A stretch of DNA of 64,000 nt from Davidsoniella eucalypti (lineage: Eukaryota; Ascomycota; Sordariomycetes; Microascales; Ceratocystidaceae). Position 1 is the first letter of the stretch. Every line of letters starts with the position of its first letter. Under the pieces are notes generated by a model. That model did no database searches. It worked only from the letters and a program-made list of their open reading frames with translations, and was not told the origin of the DNA. The stretch covers positions 124,001 through 188,000 of the forward strand of contig RMBW01000029.1 in the NCBI GenBank assembly GCA_004009845.1, given 5' to 3'. Below are positions 1 through 12,900 of the stretch, in pieces. The translations under genes were made by a program, and so were the position numbers.

Positions 1-692
1 TGCAGGTTGCACGCTTAAATACGAAAAATAGAAGATTAATACATGTATTATCGTACAGATACTGCTTGATGCTCCATCTAGAACGTGCCCTTATTAGGAA
101 CAGGCTTTCATGGATCTATTGAGAGGAACGGACTCTGCTAAAGATGCCATTGTTTTTAGCGTCGGCAGTGCTTGCTCCTAGCTGTACTGATACATTATGT
201 GATAAAGATAAACTCTACTAGATAAATTGATAGCGGCGGCTTCACTAATTAATTTTCATGGTTGACTATCTATAACTAACAGAACTAAGCCGGCCATACT
301 ATATAAATATTTCATAGATAAATCGCTCTGTCCTGCCTTCTACCATCCCGTTTTGGGCTCTTTCTTATTCTTCTTCCTCCCCTCTTTCTTATCTCTGATC
401 TCTCTCTCTTGATCTCTCTTGATATTGCTAGAATTTGATCATCATCTTCTTCTTCCTGTAGCATCGCCATTATACTTTGCTGTTCGACTTCGGCTTTGAT
501 CAGTTATCCTTACCAAGCATTGCCATCCTCTAACCACCCTTTGCTCTTCTGCCGATTGTTCGATCCCTTAGCGTTTATCTGATGGCTTAGAAACACCACC
601 TACGCCGACGCCCACCCTTCCAACGAATCTCTTCCCTTCCTCCATATTCCCCAGCTTGTGCCGACTGCTTTCCGTCTCGCCTCTCTAGAATC
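1..692. other. Upstream region and leader of the arrestin gene
   Basis: I see no gene in this stretch. Positions 1-330 are AT-rich and contain only short open frames. From about 340 to 690 the + strand becomes strongly pyrimidine-rich (runs of tctt and ctct), the usual look of a fungal promoter-proximal region and 5' leader. It leads directly into the start codon of the arrestin gene at 693. Confidence 0.6.
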
Positions 693-2951
693 ATGAGACT
701 CAAGCCCTTTACCACCAAGACGAAAACGGTGACGCTGTTCCAGATTAGGTGAGCTTGATTTTTCCCTATCATGCACTATGCGGCTCCTCTTCTTTATACG
801 TCCTGCCGCGATGCTGGCTGTTGCTTGCGTTATTGCAGGCTCATATTTTCATGCTCTCTGTTTGCGCGTTTGTGCCGTTCTTAATTAGGGGGGGTTTCCT
901 GCGCTTTGGCTGGCCTCTCAGCAAGACATGAAAAAAGAAGACTGCCCCTCCATGTGCCCCCTGCCTGCTATTATACCCGGTATTTTTTCTGTTCAACTTG
1001 AGCTAACCGACATCGCAATCGCCAGACTTGACAATGATTTCGTCGTGTTCCGTGGCGGCGAAGACGAATCGTCCGGCCAGGTCTTGAAGGGACATGTCGT
1101 ACTGTGCTTGTCAGCACCGCTGCGAGTCGACGATGTGCACCTTGATCTGAGTGGTGTGCTTCGCTTTTCCTGGGCCGAATCTAGGTATACTGGTAGTGGC
1201 GTTAGCACCCAGAAGGTCGACCGAACCATGAGTATCTTGGGCCACAGATTCCCGTCCCTCGAGGGCGGCAAGGGCAAAAACATAACCCTAGAAGCCGGAA
1301 ACTACGAATGGCCTTTCGAGTATATGCTACCCGGAAATACTGCCGAGACTATCGAAGGCGTCCCCGAAGCTTCGCTCACGTACAAGCTGACGGCGACCTG
1401 CGTGAGAAACAAACTAGTCGCTTCTGATGTGTCTACCACGAAGCGTTTCCGTGTCATTCGCACCCTCGACCCAACTGCACTAGAATTCCACCACGCTATG
1501 AGCGTCGAGAACATCTGGCCCAACAAGGTCGAGTATGCGCTCACCATCCCCCAGAAGGCCGTAGCTCTAGGCTCCACGGTCGGACTGGAAATGCGCTTCA
1601 CTCCGCTCCTCAAAGGCCTTGAGATTGGCGAGATCACCGCCAAGCTCATAGAAATCCGCGAGTGCTCTATTGCTGCTGGCTCCAAAGACCCTAGCAAGCG
1701 TGAATACAAGGCAGAGCGTTGCGCCGAAACCTGGAAGTTTCCTGTCACGCGCGAACTTCACTGGCGCGATACCATCGAAGAAACTGGCCAGGAAGGCTGG
1801 TTCGTTGAAAAGAGACTTCCGCTTCCCAAGAAGCTTCGCCAATGTGTGCAAGATCTGAGCCATCACGGCATAAAAATTAGACACAAAATGAAGCTTGTGG
1901 TTTCGCTCAAGAACCCTGACGGCCACATCTCAGAGGTAAGCTTCACTTCGTTCATTATACACAGATAACCACCACACCGAGCTTATCACTAACAAAAGCG
2001 CCAATCTAGCTACGTGCCACTCTGCCGGTTTCCATCTTCATCTCTGCGAACCTCCCAATGGACGAGTCTGGCGATCTTGTCGAGCAGACCTCTTCCACCA
2101 CGGAGACGATCGAGGAAGAAGCCATCTCCAACGCGGCTCCACCCGGCTATGGCGACCACACTCTCGACCAAATTTACGAAGATGCCGAGAGCACCACCAC
2201 CGTAACCACTCCTGTTGCCCAGAGCGGCATGAACAGCCCCCTACTGTACAGCCAGTCGCGCATTGGCTCTAGCGAAGACCTCCACAGCATGTTCCAGACC
2301 GGTCCTACCAGCGCTGGCGCTAGCCCTACCATCATTGTGGCTCCTGCTCCGGTTCCCGCTGCCACCACTCCGGCGACCACCCGTCATGGTGTTCTGGCTG
2401 CTGCTCTGACGTCTCGTCTGCAAGAAGTCTCCATGGCCAACCGCCGCAACACATCCAGCTCATCTCTCGCTTCACTGGCAGCAGCAGCGGGACTTACATC
2501 TCGCTCTTTTTCTCACCATAGTAATGCCCACAGCACCGATGGTGATCCGGCTTCCGGCCACGAAACTCCCGAGCATGACCCCGAGTTGGCCATGCTCAGC
2601 CAAGTTCCTAGCTACGAGACGGCCGTCAAGACGCCGGCACGCTCCTACTCGTACTCTGGCGGTCTTCCCGACTATCAAACTGTCCTTAGTGCTCCGTCGA
2701 CGCCACCGATTGATGGCCACAATGACGGTCTGTTTACGATACCCGAGGCGTCGAACCGCCTCCACGCTAGCATGCCTGGTAGTCGCACAACGTCTAACCA
2801 TCCTTCAAGAACGACGTCATTTACGCAACTACACACATTGCACCTCAGAAACCACTCATATTCTGGCTCGCAGATGCCGCCACGGACACAGTCTTCCAAC
2901 GCGCTTCACATGTTAGGTCGTCGTCGTAACACAACCGATCACCATAATTAA
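693..2951 (+). CDS. Arrestin-domain ubiquitin-ligase adaptor (ArtA/CreD family)
   Basis: Three-exon model: 693-748, 1026-1935 and 2010-2951, giving 635 residues. Introns are 749-1025 (GTGAGC donor, CTAAC just before the CCAG acceptor) and 1936-2009 (GTAAGC donor, CTAG acceptor). Splicing creates the family hallmark IRLDNDFVVFRG near residue 20, which supports the tiny first exon. Arrestin-N occupies roughly residues 5-165 and arrestin-C 185-350, with the conserved LRATLPVSIFISANLP segment at 323-338. The tail is a long Ser/Thr/Pro-rich region. It holds PPGY at 366-369 and weaker VPSY (521) and LPDY (541) motifs, suited to the WW domains of a HulA/Rsp5-type HECT ligase. Family role: alpha-arrestins bring that ligase to plasma-membrane transporters so that these are ubiquitinated and endocytosed. 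Paralogues such as ArtA and CreD cannot be told apart from sequence reading alone. Confidence 0.9.
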
Positions 2952-5880
2952 CGTCTTCAACTGTCATCTCTGCACAATCTCCCCTCATGCTTACTATACC
3001 CCTATTTTCTTTCTCGACATGCCTATATTCCGTTTTTATGTTCCTCTTTTCGACGCACATATTACTTCTTCTTTCTTTCTATACATTTCAACGATATATC
3101 TGTTCATTCTCGAACACGGAGTTCTGTTAACCGTTTTCTTCCACACCCGCCTTTTTATCTTCCTTTTATTTATTTTTATCTTTCTTCTAATGACACGGTC
3201 ATCTTGCGTGTGGAAATCTTTTGATACTCCTATGCAATATATTCCGATGATATATATTTCTTTTCAACTACGCCTGAGCAGTTGTTGCTGCCTCTATTGA
3301 CCATCTCCTCATACATACCAACTCACTATTCATAGCATAGACTTGGGGCTGGGCGTTTCTTTCTTGGAGTTTGTTTTGTCTTATTTTCTATATACATATC
3401 TCCTTCATTTCTTAACTTGGCGCATTTGGAATTTGCGTATATGATATCTTGTTACAACCTGTTATAGCTTCATGTTTTCTTACCTTTCGCTCGTCCTTTA
3501 TTCTCTATTGACATTGCTAGCCATTGTTCATCTCAATTGTTCGCGGAGAAATGCTCTTTCCACTATGCCATTATTCTTTAGACTTTATTACTATACTCCA
3601 CATTTGTGGAAATACATCTTACAACACATTATCATCCTATACGAGTGATTCTCATTGACCACCTTGCATGTCTTGTATGAAAAGTGCCATATCAATAGTT
3701 AGGTTCGCCTATCACAAACCTGCATACAAGCAAAGATCTTTACAAAGTACATGTAGTATGATGACTATTATAAGCCAGTCAATATCTTACAATCATTCTT
3801 TACACAGGTTGCTTAAACTGTGAAAGGTGTCACATTTGATGCTAGGCACAAAAATCCATTTACCAAACAATTGGCAAACTTCTAGAACAACTTTATCATG
3901 GTAATATGGCCATGGGTAGATCCTCGCACAGGTACGAGTATCGGACTCGAGGAAATTAAACTCGACGGCTGTAAATGCGATTAATATATCGTGTGTAGCA
4001 AGCGAAATCACTATTGGTGGCTGACGGCTCCACCAACTATAATAGCAGTGAACATCATATTTAGCGGTGTAGAAGAAGAGATCTATGCTAGACTGCCAAA
4101 TATTTTTACAATGGCATTTATATCACTAGAGTGCTTTTATGAAGCGACAGGCATCCGCAGTAAACATCTAACTCTTGGTAGCAAGTACATATCCATGCTA
4201 TTTATGTATGTGCATACATTGGCATATTGATGAAAATCCCGATATATATGATGGTTTGGTTCCTGAGCGTTATCCGAACAATCCTTGTTGTTTATTAGTT
4301 CGAAAGTGGGCGCAGCGCAGGACTCATTGGCATACAGATATGTCCGACGCACCGAAGATAGAATTAGTCCACGTGTATATGGCAATGTATTTTAGAAGTT
4401 GAAGGCTTTTGATTTATTCGTTCAATACCGATTACAATATGGCTGCGGAAGTGGGTTGATATGGCGTCTAGGTAAGCATTTTATCTTCTGATGGCTGACT
4501 GCATGGCATCATCGTTCGGTCGCCTGCCCCAAGATGGCTCGGCTGGCTACTTTGATATTCTAAAAGTTGTGTAAGTGTGACGCTGCAGGAAGAGTTTGCA
4601 GCTCCAACAGGAACCGTTGGCCTCCCGCAATGATAGATCACTCGGCCTACATACCTCAACGATAATAATATGAATATGTCGATGATGACTATACAGAGGC
4701 AAATAGGATATGTCTGATGTTTACTAAACTTTGTTTATTTGTTTACAAATCGCATCATCATGGGGCGGAAGCTGCGATTCTTGAAATAGCATAACAGCAA
4801 GTTTGTGCTTGATTCGGAAGGAATCACAATTTACGTCGGCTAGTAATAACTATGCCACCATGTCAAGAGAAGTAGGGAAATGCCAAGATTCTATAAATCG
4901 TACCTTTTACCAGCATCATGCGGCTTGCGCGGCGACCATCAGAAAAATCACGAATGGCTTTAGGACATTTATCGCTCTCTTTTCCTATTCTTAGAGAATT
5001 AAAGCGAGCTGGACAAAGCAGACACAAATCTCATGGGTGGTTATTTTTGTTATATCTTTTGATGGCGACAGGGTCTACTTTGGCTTGGCCGCGCATTGCT
5101 GTTAGGAAGTAAGGTAAGCAAGCACCTAAACTAAAGAAGCTATAGCACAACCAAGGTCTTGTTTATCCTTCCGAATGCGAAGTCTTCGTTGTTTGTTGTT
5201 GTTACTGGTGTTGCTGCTGCTGTTTTCCACATCGTGATTTCCGAGACTAGACTTCCCGCCCTGTGTTTTCCGGATATGCTTGGGTGAACACAGAGTTCGT
5301 ACCTCCTTTATTCAAATCTTGGTGAAGTATAAGAAGACGACCCCCGCTTCTCCCTCCAGGATTGAAATCTTGTTCTTCTTCTTTCTCTTCTCTTCTTGTT
5401 TATTCGATCATCGTTGACATCTTACCGATTGTCCAGGCCTGCTTATTATCTTTTTTTTTTCCGTGCATTCGCCTACAACTTTCGATTTAAATTATTATCA
5501 CCTCATCGGTTTTTTACTGTCCTGTGCCCTGATTTCGTTATCAATCTTGCAGGCCCTCTTTTTATTCTTCTTCCACTCAGTTACCGCTGCCACTTCCAAC
5601 AAGCTTGTTGTTACCGTAGCTTGAATCCGCCTACATAATCCTAGTTCGCTAACAGATTTATAGGACTTGCTCGCTGCGCTGTACTTCTTGTCCTCCCTTG
5701 CAATCCTGATAATTCATCTTGCGATCGAACTATTTTCTCTCCTTCATTCTTGCGCCCGCTGATTAAACTCCGGTCTACTCCTTCTTTTTGGAACATCTTT
5801 GTCCGTTTGCTCTCTTGTTCGTGACAAGGCCTTTCTTACCATTCTACACCTAATACCCTAATCTACCTACAAATTGCAAA
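2952..5880. other. Intergenic region between arrestin and Slm-type genes
   Basis: About 2.9 kb without a supportable gene. The first few hundred bases are T-rich and probably include the arrestin 3' UTR. Positions 3700-4700 hold only scattered short open frames with no coding character. From about 5340 to 5880 the + strand is pyrimidine-rich and runs into the start codon of the Slm-type gene, so it is probably the promoter and leader of that gene. Confidence 0.55.
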
Positions 5881-7515
5881 ATGGCTACCGCTAGCCTACC
5901 GACTTCCCCCATCAACGCCGAGCTGCCTATGCGGGCTGGCACCGGTCTCACGGCCCTCAGCGGCCTCAGCGATGATGCTATCCCCGATGCCGACCCGAAC
6001 ACAGTAAGTAGTTACGCGAACCTGCCACTTCAATCTAGGGTGCCCAATAGCTCCCAGCATTTTCCATCTGCCCTTCTATACATACATTGTACTCGAACCA
6101 TTCTAACCATATCTATAGACTGCGGGTCTACTAGCGGAACGTCTCCAAGCTTGGAAGCATGCCGTTGTTTACCTAGAGGATTATGTCAGTGCCGTCGAAA
6201 AGGTGCATAAGGCCCACGCAAAGGAGTACGAGAAGGTTCTTAAGGTATGCGCAACGTTACTGTTTCTGACTCTGTTATATTCATTTCCCCTGACATTTTA
6301 TGATACTTCTAGACCATTGCCAATCCCCTGCGCGAAGGTCACCATTTCGACGGTGATGTCTCTGGCTTTGCCGGCTTCTTCGAGAACCTGCGACTAAACA
6401 CCCAGGCTATCATCAACACTAATCTCGAAACCGAAAAGTCACTAAAGACTGCTGTTATACCTATCCTCGAACGTCTACACAAGGAAATCAAGCTCAAGTC
6501 CAAGGAGCTAGCCAATGGTGTTGGTAAGGGTGCTAAGGACGTTGAGAAGGCCCGTGGCGTTACGCAAAAGCAGATTGAACTGCTTGGCCAGCAGACTGCT
6601 ACATTTGAATCTGCTGGAGCACGCATTACCGGCCACGAAGATCCTTATGTCGTTCGCCGCGGTGTTCTTCACCGTCTTCACAAGCAGGTTCAAGAGGAGA
6701 ACAACCATCGCAATGAGCTCATATCCGTGCAGGCTAACTTCGGCACATTTGAGACTCATGTCATGAGCACCATCTCCCAGACCATTGAAGCCTTCACCGG
6801 TATCGTTGGTGGCCAGGGCGAGAACATTCGTATGCTTCACACGGACATTCTGGGTGCTGTTCAACGTGTCCCTGGTGAATTCGAATGGCGCAAGTTCCAA
6901 GAGCGGTTTGCCGACCGCCTTGTAAACCCCAATGATCCCCCTCGAGCTGTTGATTCAATTGTGTTTCCCAACATGAAGCATTCTTCGACTCAACCAGCCA
7001 TCGAGGGACTCTTGGAGCGCAAGTCTCGCAACAAGCTGTCGTGGGGTCACTCTTCTGGATACTATGTCATCACCCCTAGCAAATATCTACACGAGTTCAA
7101 GGATACTGATGATGTTCGCGCCGACCCCAAGCCAGAGCTGTCAATCTACCTTCCTGACGCCGTTGTTACTGCTCCAGCCGGCGAGAAGTTTAGTGTCAAA
7201 GGCAAGGATATTAGCAAGAATCTTAGCTCGAAGCTTACAGGTTCTTCCGAATTGAACTTCAAGACCAGCTCCGCCGCCGAGGCCCAGCGCTGGTACGAAA
7301 TCTTGAAAGAAGCTTCGCAGGCCGGAATTCCGCGCATCAACAGCCTTGCTTCTCCCACGACCTCAACAGCCCCTGGAAGCCCTATCTCGGTGGCTCCTAC
7401 CTCGCCTCCTATTGGTGATGGCAAGTTTGCTGCTATCGAGGCTCCCTCAGTATCTGCTTCCACCCTTGTGTCCCCAAAGACCCAAGAAAGCGGTGTCGTA
7501 CTAGAGAAGAAGTGA
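5881..7515 (+). CDS. BAR- and PH-domain protein, Slm1/Slm2-like TORC2/eisosome factor
   Basis: Three exons, 5881-6003, 6119-6244 and 6313-7515, all joined in phase 0, give 483 residues. Introns start with GTAAGT and GTATGC and end in ATAG and CTAG. The N-terminus is low complexity. A helical BAR-like region covers about residues 42-270 and opens with the family-typical GLLAERLQAWKHAVVYLEDY. A PH domain follows at about 312-417, with IEGLLERKSRNKLSWGHSS and PKPELSIYLPDAV. The Ser/Thr/Pro-rich tail ends at residue 483. Yeast Slm1/Slm2 bind PI(4,5)P2 at eisosomes, bridge to TORC2 and are TORC2 and calcineurin targets; by homology this protein should act at the plasma membrane in the same way. 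Length and domain order fit filamentous-fungal members. Confidence 0.9.
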
Positions 7516-9132
7516 ATTGTGAATCGTTGCATGAAATAATCTACGATTACTCTATCTTTTTCCCCTTTACCCAGTACGCAAAATCAAGGTTGATCGTACT
7601 ACAATGCGCACCGATGATGGTTTACTGTTATTTTTATGACTTTAACGTCCCATTTTTCATATTTCCAGATTATAATGTATCGTATAGCATTCTTAATATC
7701 CAAAATACAATTTACACTTGCATGAATCTTCTTTTTGATGTATTTGCAGTGAATGATGAAGAATGGTGTATATTTCCAACTACTGTATATATATGTATTA
7801 GATATAGAGGGGGTTTGGATGATGCGGTCAGTACAGGTCGTATGTTGGCAAACATCAAAGCTTTGATATGTTGCTTATCCTTTTTTTTTATTGAAGAAAA
7901 AAGGATGGCAAAATAAAAATGTTGAAGGAAAAAAAAGCTATCGGAATCTAAAATCACTTGTAATAAAACAGGCTGCTATATGTAGTAGTTCAAGCAATCA
8001 ATATCATGCCTTATATTTTTCGTCAATGTGGGCGGGCTCTTTGATTAATAGAACTATTTTAAGATACTCGGGAGATTTTGACAGGTGATTGTAACCCTCG
8101 TAGAATAGATTGGCGAATATAGCATGGGAAGAAAATAAAATAGCTGCCATAAGAAAAGAAGAAACGAAGAAAAGAGATCTCTACTGCATGAAGAGTTATC
8201 AAGTTTCAAATAAACGGACGAACGAAGAAGTATCGAGGTCAACAAGATAAGATACGAAGAACCAGGGATGGCAGACACACCATGAAATCATATTAGCGTC
8301 GGACAAGCTCGTAATCAAGGTGATTGTAGACGATTACGAACGATACGATGCTTATTTAATGTGGTGTATGCTAACAAAAAAAAACATGCAAGATAGGCAA
8401 GATATAGAAAAGCGAAAAACGAAGATAATGACAACATACGATAGAGAAGATATTCAGAGATATGTCAGAGTAAGAGTAAAATCAAGTTTTCATCATTAAG
8501 ATATATGTGTGGATGCAATCGTCTAGACTATTTGAGTGCATGGAGAATAACCTATTTACACGAAACAGGGAATAAAAAAACAACATAAAGTCTTTAAAAT
8601 ACTTCAGCAGAGTCTAGCTATGCGAAAACTGAGCAAAAAGTGACAATCGTGATAAATAGACAACGTGGTATCATCCCGCCAGAGAGTAGTATGCCGAAGG
8701 AAAAGGAAAAAAGAGAAAAAAACCAAGAAAATTTGAAACGTGGGCCCGATGAACAACACCAGCAATAGCAAGATGAAGGGAGAGGGGATGCAAAAAAAAG
8801 ACAAACGCCGATGAATGCAAGTGACTGTATAAATGAATGAACGAGGTGAGATGCGATGTGACGAGGAATTAGACAAATAAACAAAAGGGAAATGCTGAAT
8901 GACGAGTATTAAACATGGTGGATAACAAAGTAAAAAGAACAAACAAGGCAAGCCTTCATGAATGAAGTGATGTCGAGAACGCCGCGAATAGTCAACGAAG
9001 GTAGAACAAGCATGTATACAATGACAATGAGAAAGAAAGAATCGATATTGAAAGATCCCATTCTTCCTATTTCATCTTTCCAATTATTTTGCTTTTTGTG
9101 TTTTTTTTGTTGGTGTGGCACGATTTCGTATT
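7516..9132. other. AT-rich intergenic region between two converging genes
   Basis: About 1.6 kb lies between the stop codons of the + strand Slm-type gene and the - strand membrane-protein gene. It should carry both 3' UTRs. The sequence is AT-rich, with A-runs on the + strand around 7880-8900 and only short frames. No RNA gene or repeat was recognised. Confidence 0.5.
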
Positions 9133-9996
9133 TCAAGGTAGGTGGACGGGCATAGGAGGCTCGGGACCGTCAAAGTTCTCGACCAAGATAGTCGGCACGC
9201 GGCAGATGGGAGCAATAGGCCACTCAGGCTCGCATTCAGACTCGGTATCCGAGACCTCAGCGTGGTAGACTTGGACGCCTTCTTCCTTATCAGCGGCGCA
9301 GTAAGAGGGCAGTTGAGGCTGAGAACGAGTGGCGTTGATTCTGGCAGCAGTCGTGGTGGGGTGCTCGTCGTTCTCTTCGACGGGAGATAGAGGGGTGACT
9401 TCTTGAGCAATAGTGACGTTGGCCTGCTGCCAAGCACGCTGAAGGGCCAGGTGCTGCTGCATGACCAGAGCGTCGGGCATTGGGGTACCGGGAGCCCAGT
9501 GACTCATAAGCACCGACTCATCAGCCTTAGCACGGGGATCGTATGGTGGGGGAGCCTCGCCCAGCTCATTGACACCGGGCGTAGCACGCGAGATACCATC
9601 GGCACCTATAACGAAGACGGTGCCACGGGTAGCCACAGCACGGGGCTGCTGCACAGTCGACATGGGCGGAGCCGACGACGGAGACTGTCCTCTCTTAGCG
9701 GCAGCGTTGTCGAGGCGGGCATTCTGCCACTGGCGGTAGCGCTCGGATTCGCTGAGCTGATAGTCGGCCAGCTGAGTCAGCGAGAACTTGGAGCGCCAGA
9801 AGGACGAGGTCGACGACGAGGCAGCAATGTTTTGTCCGAGCTTCGAATCGCGTGGTGGCCGTGTGTAGCAGCGCATGGCTATCATGAAGATGACGGCACA
9901 GATGGTTATGGGCACCAAGATGAGGAACACATAGCCGGCTGTGGTGATGTTGCCGCCCGACGAGGAGTTTCTTTGCTCGACCGCGGGGATATACAT
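9133..9996 (-). CDS. Single-pass membrane protein with PPxY motif, candidate HECT-ligase adaptor
   Basis: An uninterrupted frame of 287 residues. The ATG at 9996 is preceded by a good CACC context on the - strand. A short Ser/Asn-rich N-terminus with potential N-glycosylation sites (NSSS, NITT) is followed by one hydrophobic segment at about residues 20-42 and then the basic RCYTRPPR. There is no cleavable signal, so the short N-terminus is probably outside or lumenal and the long tail cytosolic. The tail carries PPPY at 149-152 (context EAPPPYDP), LPSY at 229-232 and an acidic stretch near 240-260. Small single-pass fungal proteins with cytosolic PPxY motifs (yeast Rcr1/Rcr2 and other Rsp5 adaptors) are known to recruit the ligase to membrane cargo. 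The shared layout suggests the same here, but I do not recognise a specific family. Confidence 0.72.
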   Translation of the reverse strand: MYIPAVEQRNSSSGGNITTAGYVFLILVPITICAVIFMIAMRCYTRPPRDSKLGQNIAASSSTSSFWRSKFSLTQLADYQLSESERYRQWQNARLDNAAAKRGQSPSSAPPMSTVQQPRAVATRGTVFVIGADGISRATPGVNELGEAPPPYDPRAKADESVLMSHWAPGTPMPDALVMQQHLALQRAWQQANVTIAQEVTPLSPVEENDEHPTTTAARINATRSQPQLPSYCAADKEEGVQVYHAEVSDTESECEPEWPIAPICRVPTILVENFDGPEPPMPVHLP

Positions 9997-12900
9997 GGTG
10001 AAGACGGCAATCTGGTGATGAAAAGAAACGGGAAGTCCAACGGCCGAAACACTATAGTGTGAGGGCTTGGGGGTATGGAGGAGGAAATCAAACAGAAGAA
10101 GCTCTGGGTGATATCGTATGCAAAGATATGCACAACCGGAAAGAGAAGGAAGTCAAAAAGTTATATTCTTCCTGCCTAATTCTGCCCTCTACGCAGCCGG
10201 ACACTCTGTTCCTAGTACAGGAAAGAACCGCGGCGCGGTATGCTCCGAGGGTAACAACCTCAATGGGATGGAATATGAGTCAGGCAAAAAAGTAATATAT
10301 CGCCAGTGAAGGCGAGATGTCCTTGTGCTTAAACCGAGTGTTGGGTCGATCTTATTAGAGGAACGGGCAAAGATAGGAAAGGAATAACAGAGCCGTTGGA
10401 TATTAAAGTATGAAACAATCAAGTTGGCGGGCAATTAAGAACGAAAGAACACTAAGTAGAAGCAATGGTCAAGATGACATGAGGGAAAAAAAGAAGAAAA
10501 AGAAGATCCAAAACAAACAAGTGGGCGTGGGCGGCAACAGAGATATATAGAAGATGTAGGCAATCCGGAGAGTTTATCAGCAGAGACAGCTCGACATTCA
10601 TGCAATAGTAAATAGTAAGCAACACACATAATAGCCACACCACATATAACGCCATCATCAATTCTGTTTTTGGAGCGGGCTATTACCTTGTACGGCATTT
10701 GGAAGGAACGGCCCAATTTGGAAAGCCAGCAGAAGCATTGTAGAAACAATAATAACAAGCAAAGCTTTAAAAATTCCATAATTGGTAAGGAATTCTTTTT
10801 ATTTGGCTTGAATGATCTGCGAAATAAGAGCAAAAAGAAAAAAGCTGCCAACCAAAATTGGCTGCGGCAAGGTAAAAAAAAGATAACAAGGGTATATGTG
10901 TAAGTATAATACGGTCACTTTTTAATTATTTGATATTTATAGCTGATAGCTCGGCGAGTTTTCTCTGTCTCTCTTGAATGGCTTTCTGCTATTAGAAAGC
11001 GCCCGGTGTGCGAATAAAGATGCCGGAAAGATATATGTGCATACATCAGATTAGAAAACAGAGCAAAATGGAAGAGCAGATCAAGTCCTAGAACGGGCAA
11101 ATCGATCTTTTGCTCGGGCGTAGCTATTGCTGGATTTCTTGACTAGCTTCTTATCGTGTCCTCTTTTTTTCCTGTCTTGTGTATCTTCTTGGCTCTTCTC
11201 GTTATAGTGCGCCTTGCTTATCGGCCTCAGCCGGTGCCAAACTTCGCAAACTACACTCTATTTTAATGCTTGACTTCCGTGGTTGTTCCAGATAATGCAC
11301 GGATCCAAAATACTCTCTCTTCTTCTTTTCTCGAGCCGATTTTTGCTTCTAAATTCTACAGTCTTGTTTTCTCCACTTCCAACGACATTTCCTCTATCTG
11401 TGCAGCAAATGCTGACATTTTTACTGCTACATTTGATGTTGTTATTTATTGCTTCCCACGGCATTGTTTATGTTTGTCTTGTCGATCATCTCGACTGATA
11501 GTGTGTGTGGACACATCGGACATCGCGCTCATGGCTTCATTCATGGGCTAAACTTCAGTATTATATCCAGTATATATAGAATTCTCTAATAAGCTCCCTT
11601 ACGAACAGCCATCACATCCCTCAGATTTACGCCTGTCAACGGTGTTTTTTTTCGGATTTAGGCTTAGCTGTAGTCTGCCGTTAGATTAATGGCGTTTTCT
11701 TGGTCCTCTGCCTCCAATATTCATCGTTTCTCGTGTGTCATCGTTTCCCCCCGCAACGCCCTTTTTGTGTTTTGTCTTTCTGTGGCTCTCTGAGCGCTTG
11801 AAGTACCTGTCGGATATCTTTTTATTTCCCTTTTCTTTTATATTCTACCTTTCTCGGGCGCAACTCTCACGTTAATATTCCCAACGTAGTCACTTCGCTT
11901 ACAGATGCCAAGTATCACAAACTAATTCCCACCTCTCCCCTTCCGTGCTACAAGTCCCTAATATATTACATTTCTTCGTTCTTTTTTTTTTCGTGCCAGG
12001 TTGCTGAAGATCCGAGCTTTCACAAGCCAGAGGGCTTAGCTTCAAGCACAGGAATTCAAGAAAATTAAATTAGTTGCATGCTATGATTTCTTGCCCGTGA
12101 AGCTCTGTCTTGCGTCTTTTCTTTCTTTCTCCCCCATAAACACTTGGGCCAGTCGTATTCCTTGGCCTGTTATGCCCTTCTCTATCTTTGTTTTCTTGTC
12201 CTCCATCTCCACATACAATCACCGAAGCAGACAATAAAGAGCCAAAGAAAAATAGAATCCAAGAAAGCCGCCTTAGAGTCTGGGCGTCGTCCCTAGATCC
12301 GCAGTCTGTCCCTTCATCTAAACTACTGTTCCTGATGAGCAAGGCGTTCTAGTAGTCTCTCGTCGTTTCTTGCTCGCCGATCCCTTTTCTTTTCTATACC
12401 TGTCTCCCTGAATTCCATAAGTTCCGCAAAGAAACACACTGGAGAGTAAGAGGGAAGGCTGGAATTCAGCTGCTAATACTCCTGATAGACCTACTAGTAC
12501 TGCATTGTTAATTCTTCGTCTCTGGTGTCGTAGATATGCTCGTCTGTCTTACCAAAGTAACTGGCACTATCGATTACAGTTATTAGATACATGATATTAG
12601 TATACTTGTCTCACGTATCTTCCAAAGTTTGGATGTTCAGCCCCAGCTTCTACTTTATATTCTCACACTTGGTGCGTGTCACATACACACAGCATTGCTC
12701 ATTGTATATACAGCGTCACCTATCCTTGAACAAAGAAGCCCAAAGCATAGCCAGAGCTCTAGTAAAGATATATGAATGGGGAAAAAATGAAGCTAGAACT
12801 AACAGCACAGAGAGGCCGTGTTATTGAACATGGCACGTTCGTCAAACTATTGGCCTTACATCCTCTGTCCGTTCCCCCATGTTCACTATCGTGAATAGGC

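Noticed and set aside
12329..12352. CTGATGAG core-like sequence suggesting a hammerhead ribozyme
   Set aside because: No CGAAA partner and no stems I or III could be formed around it.
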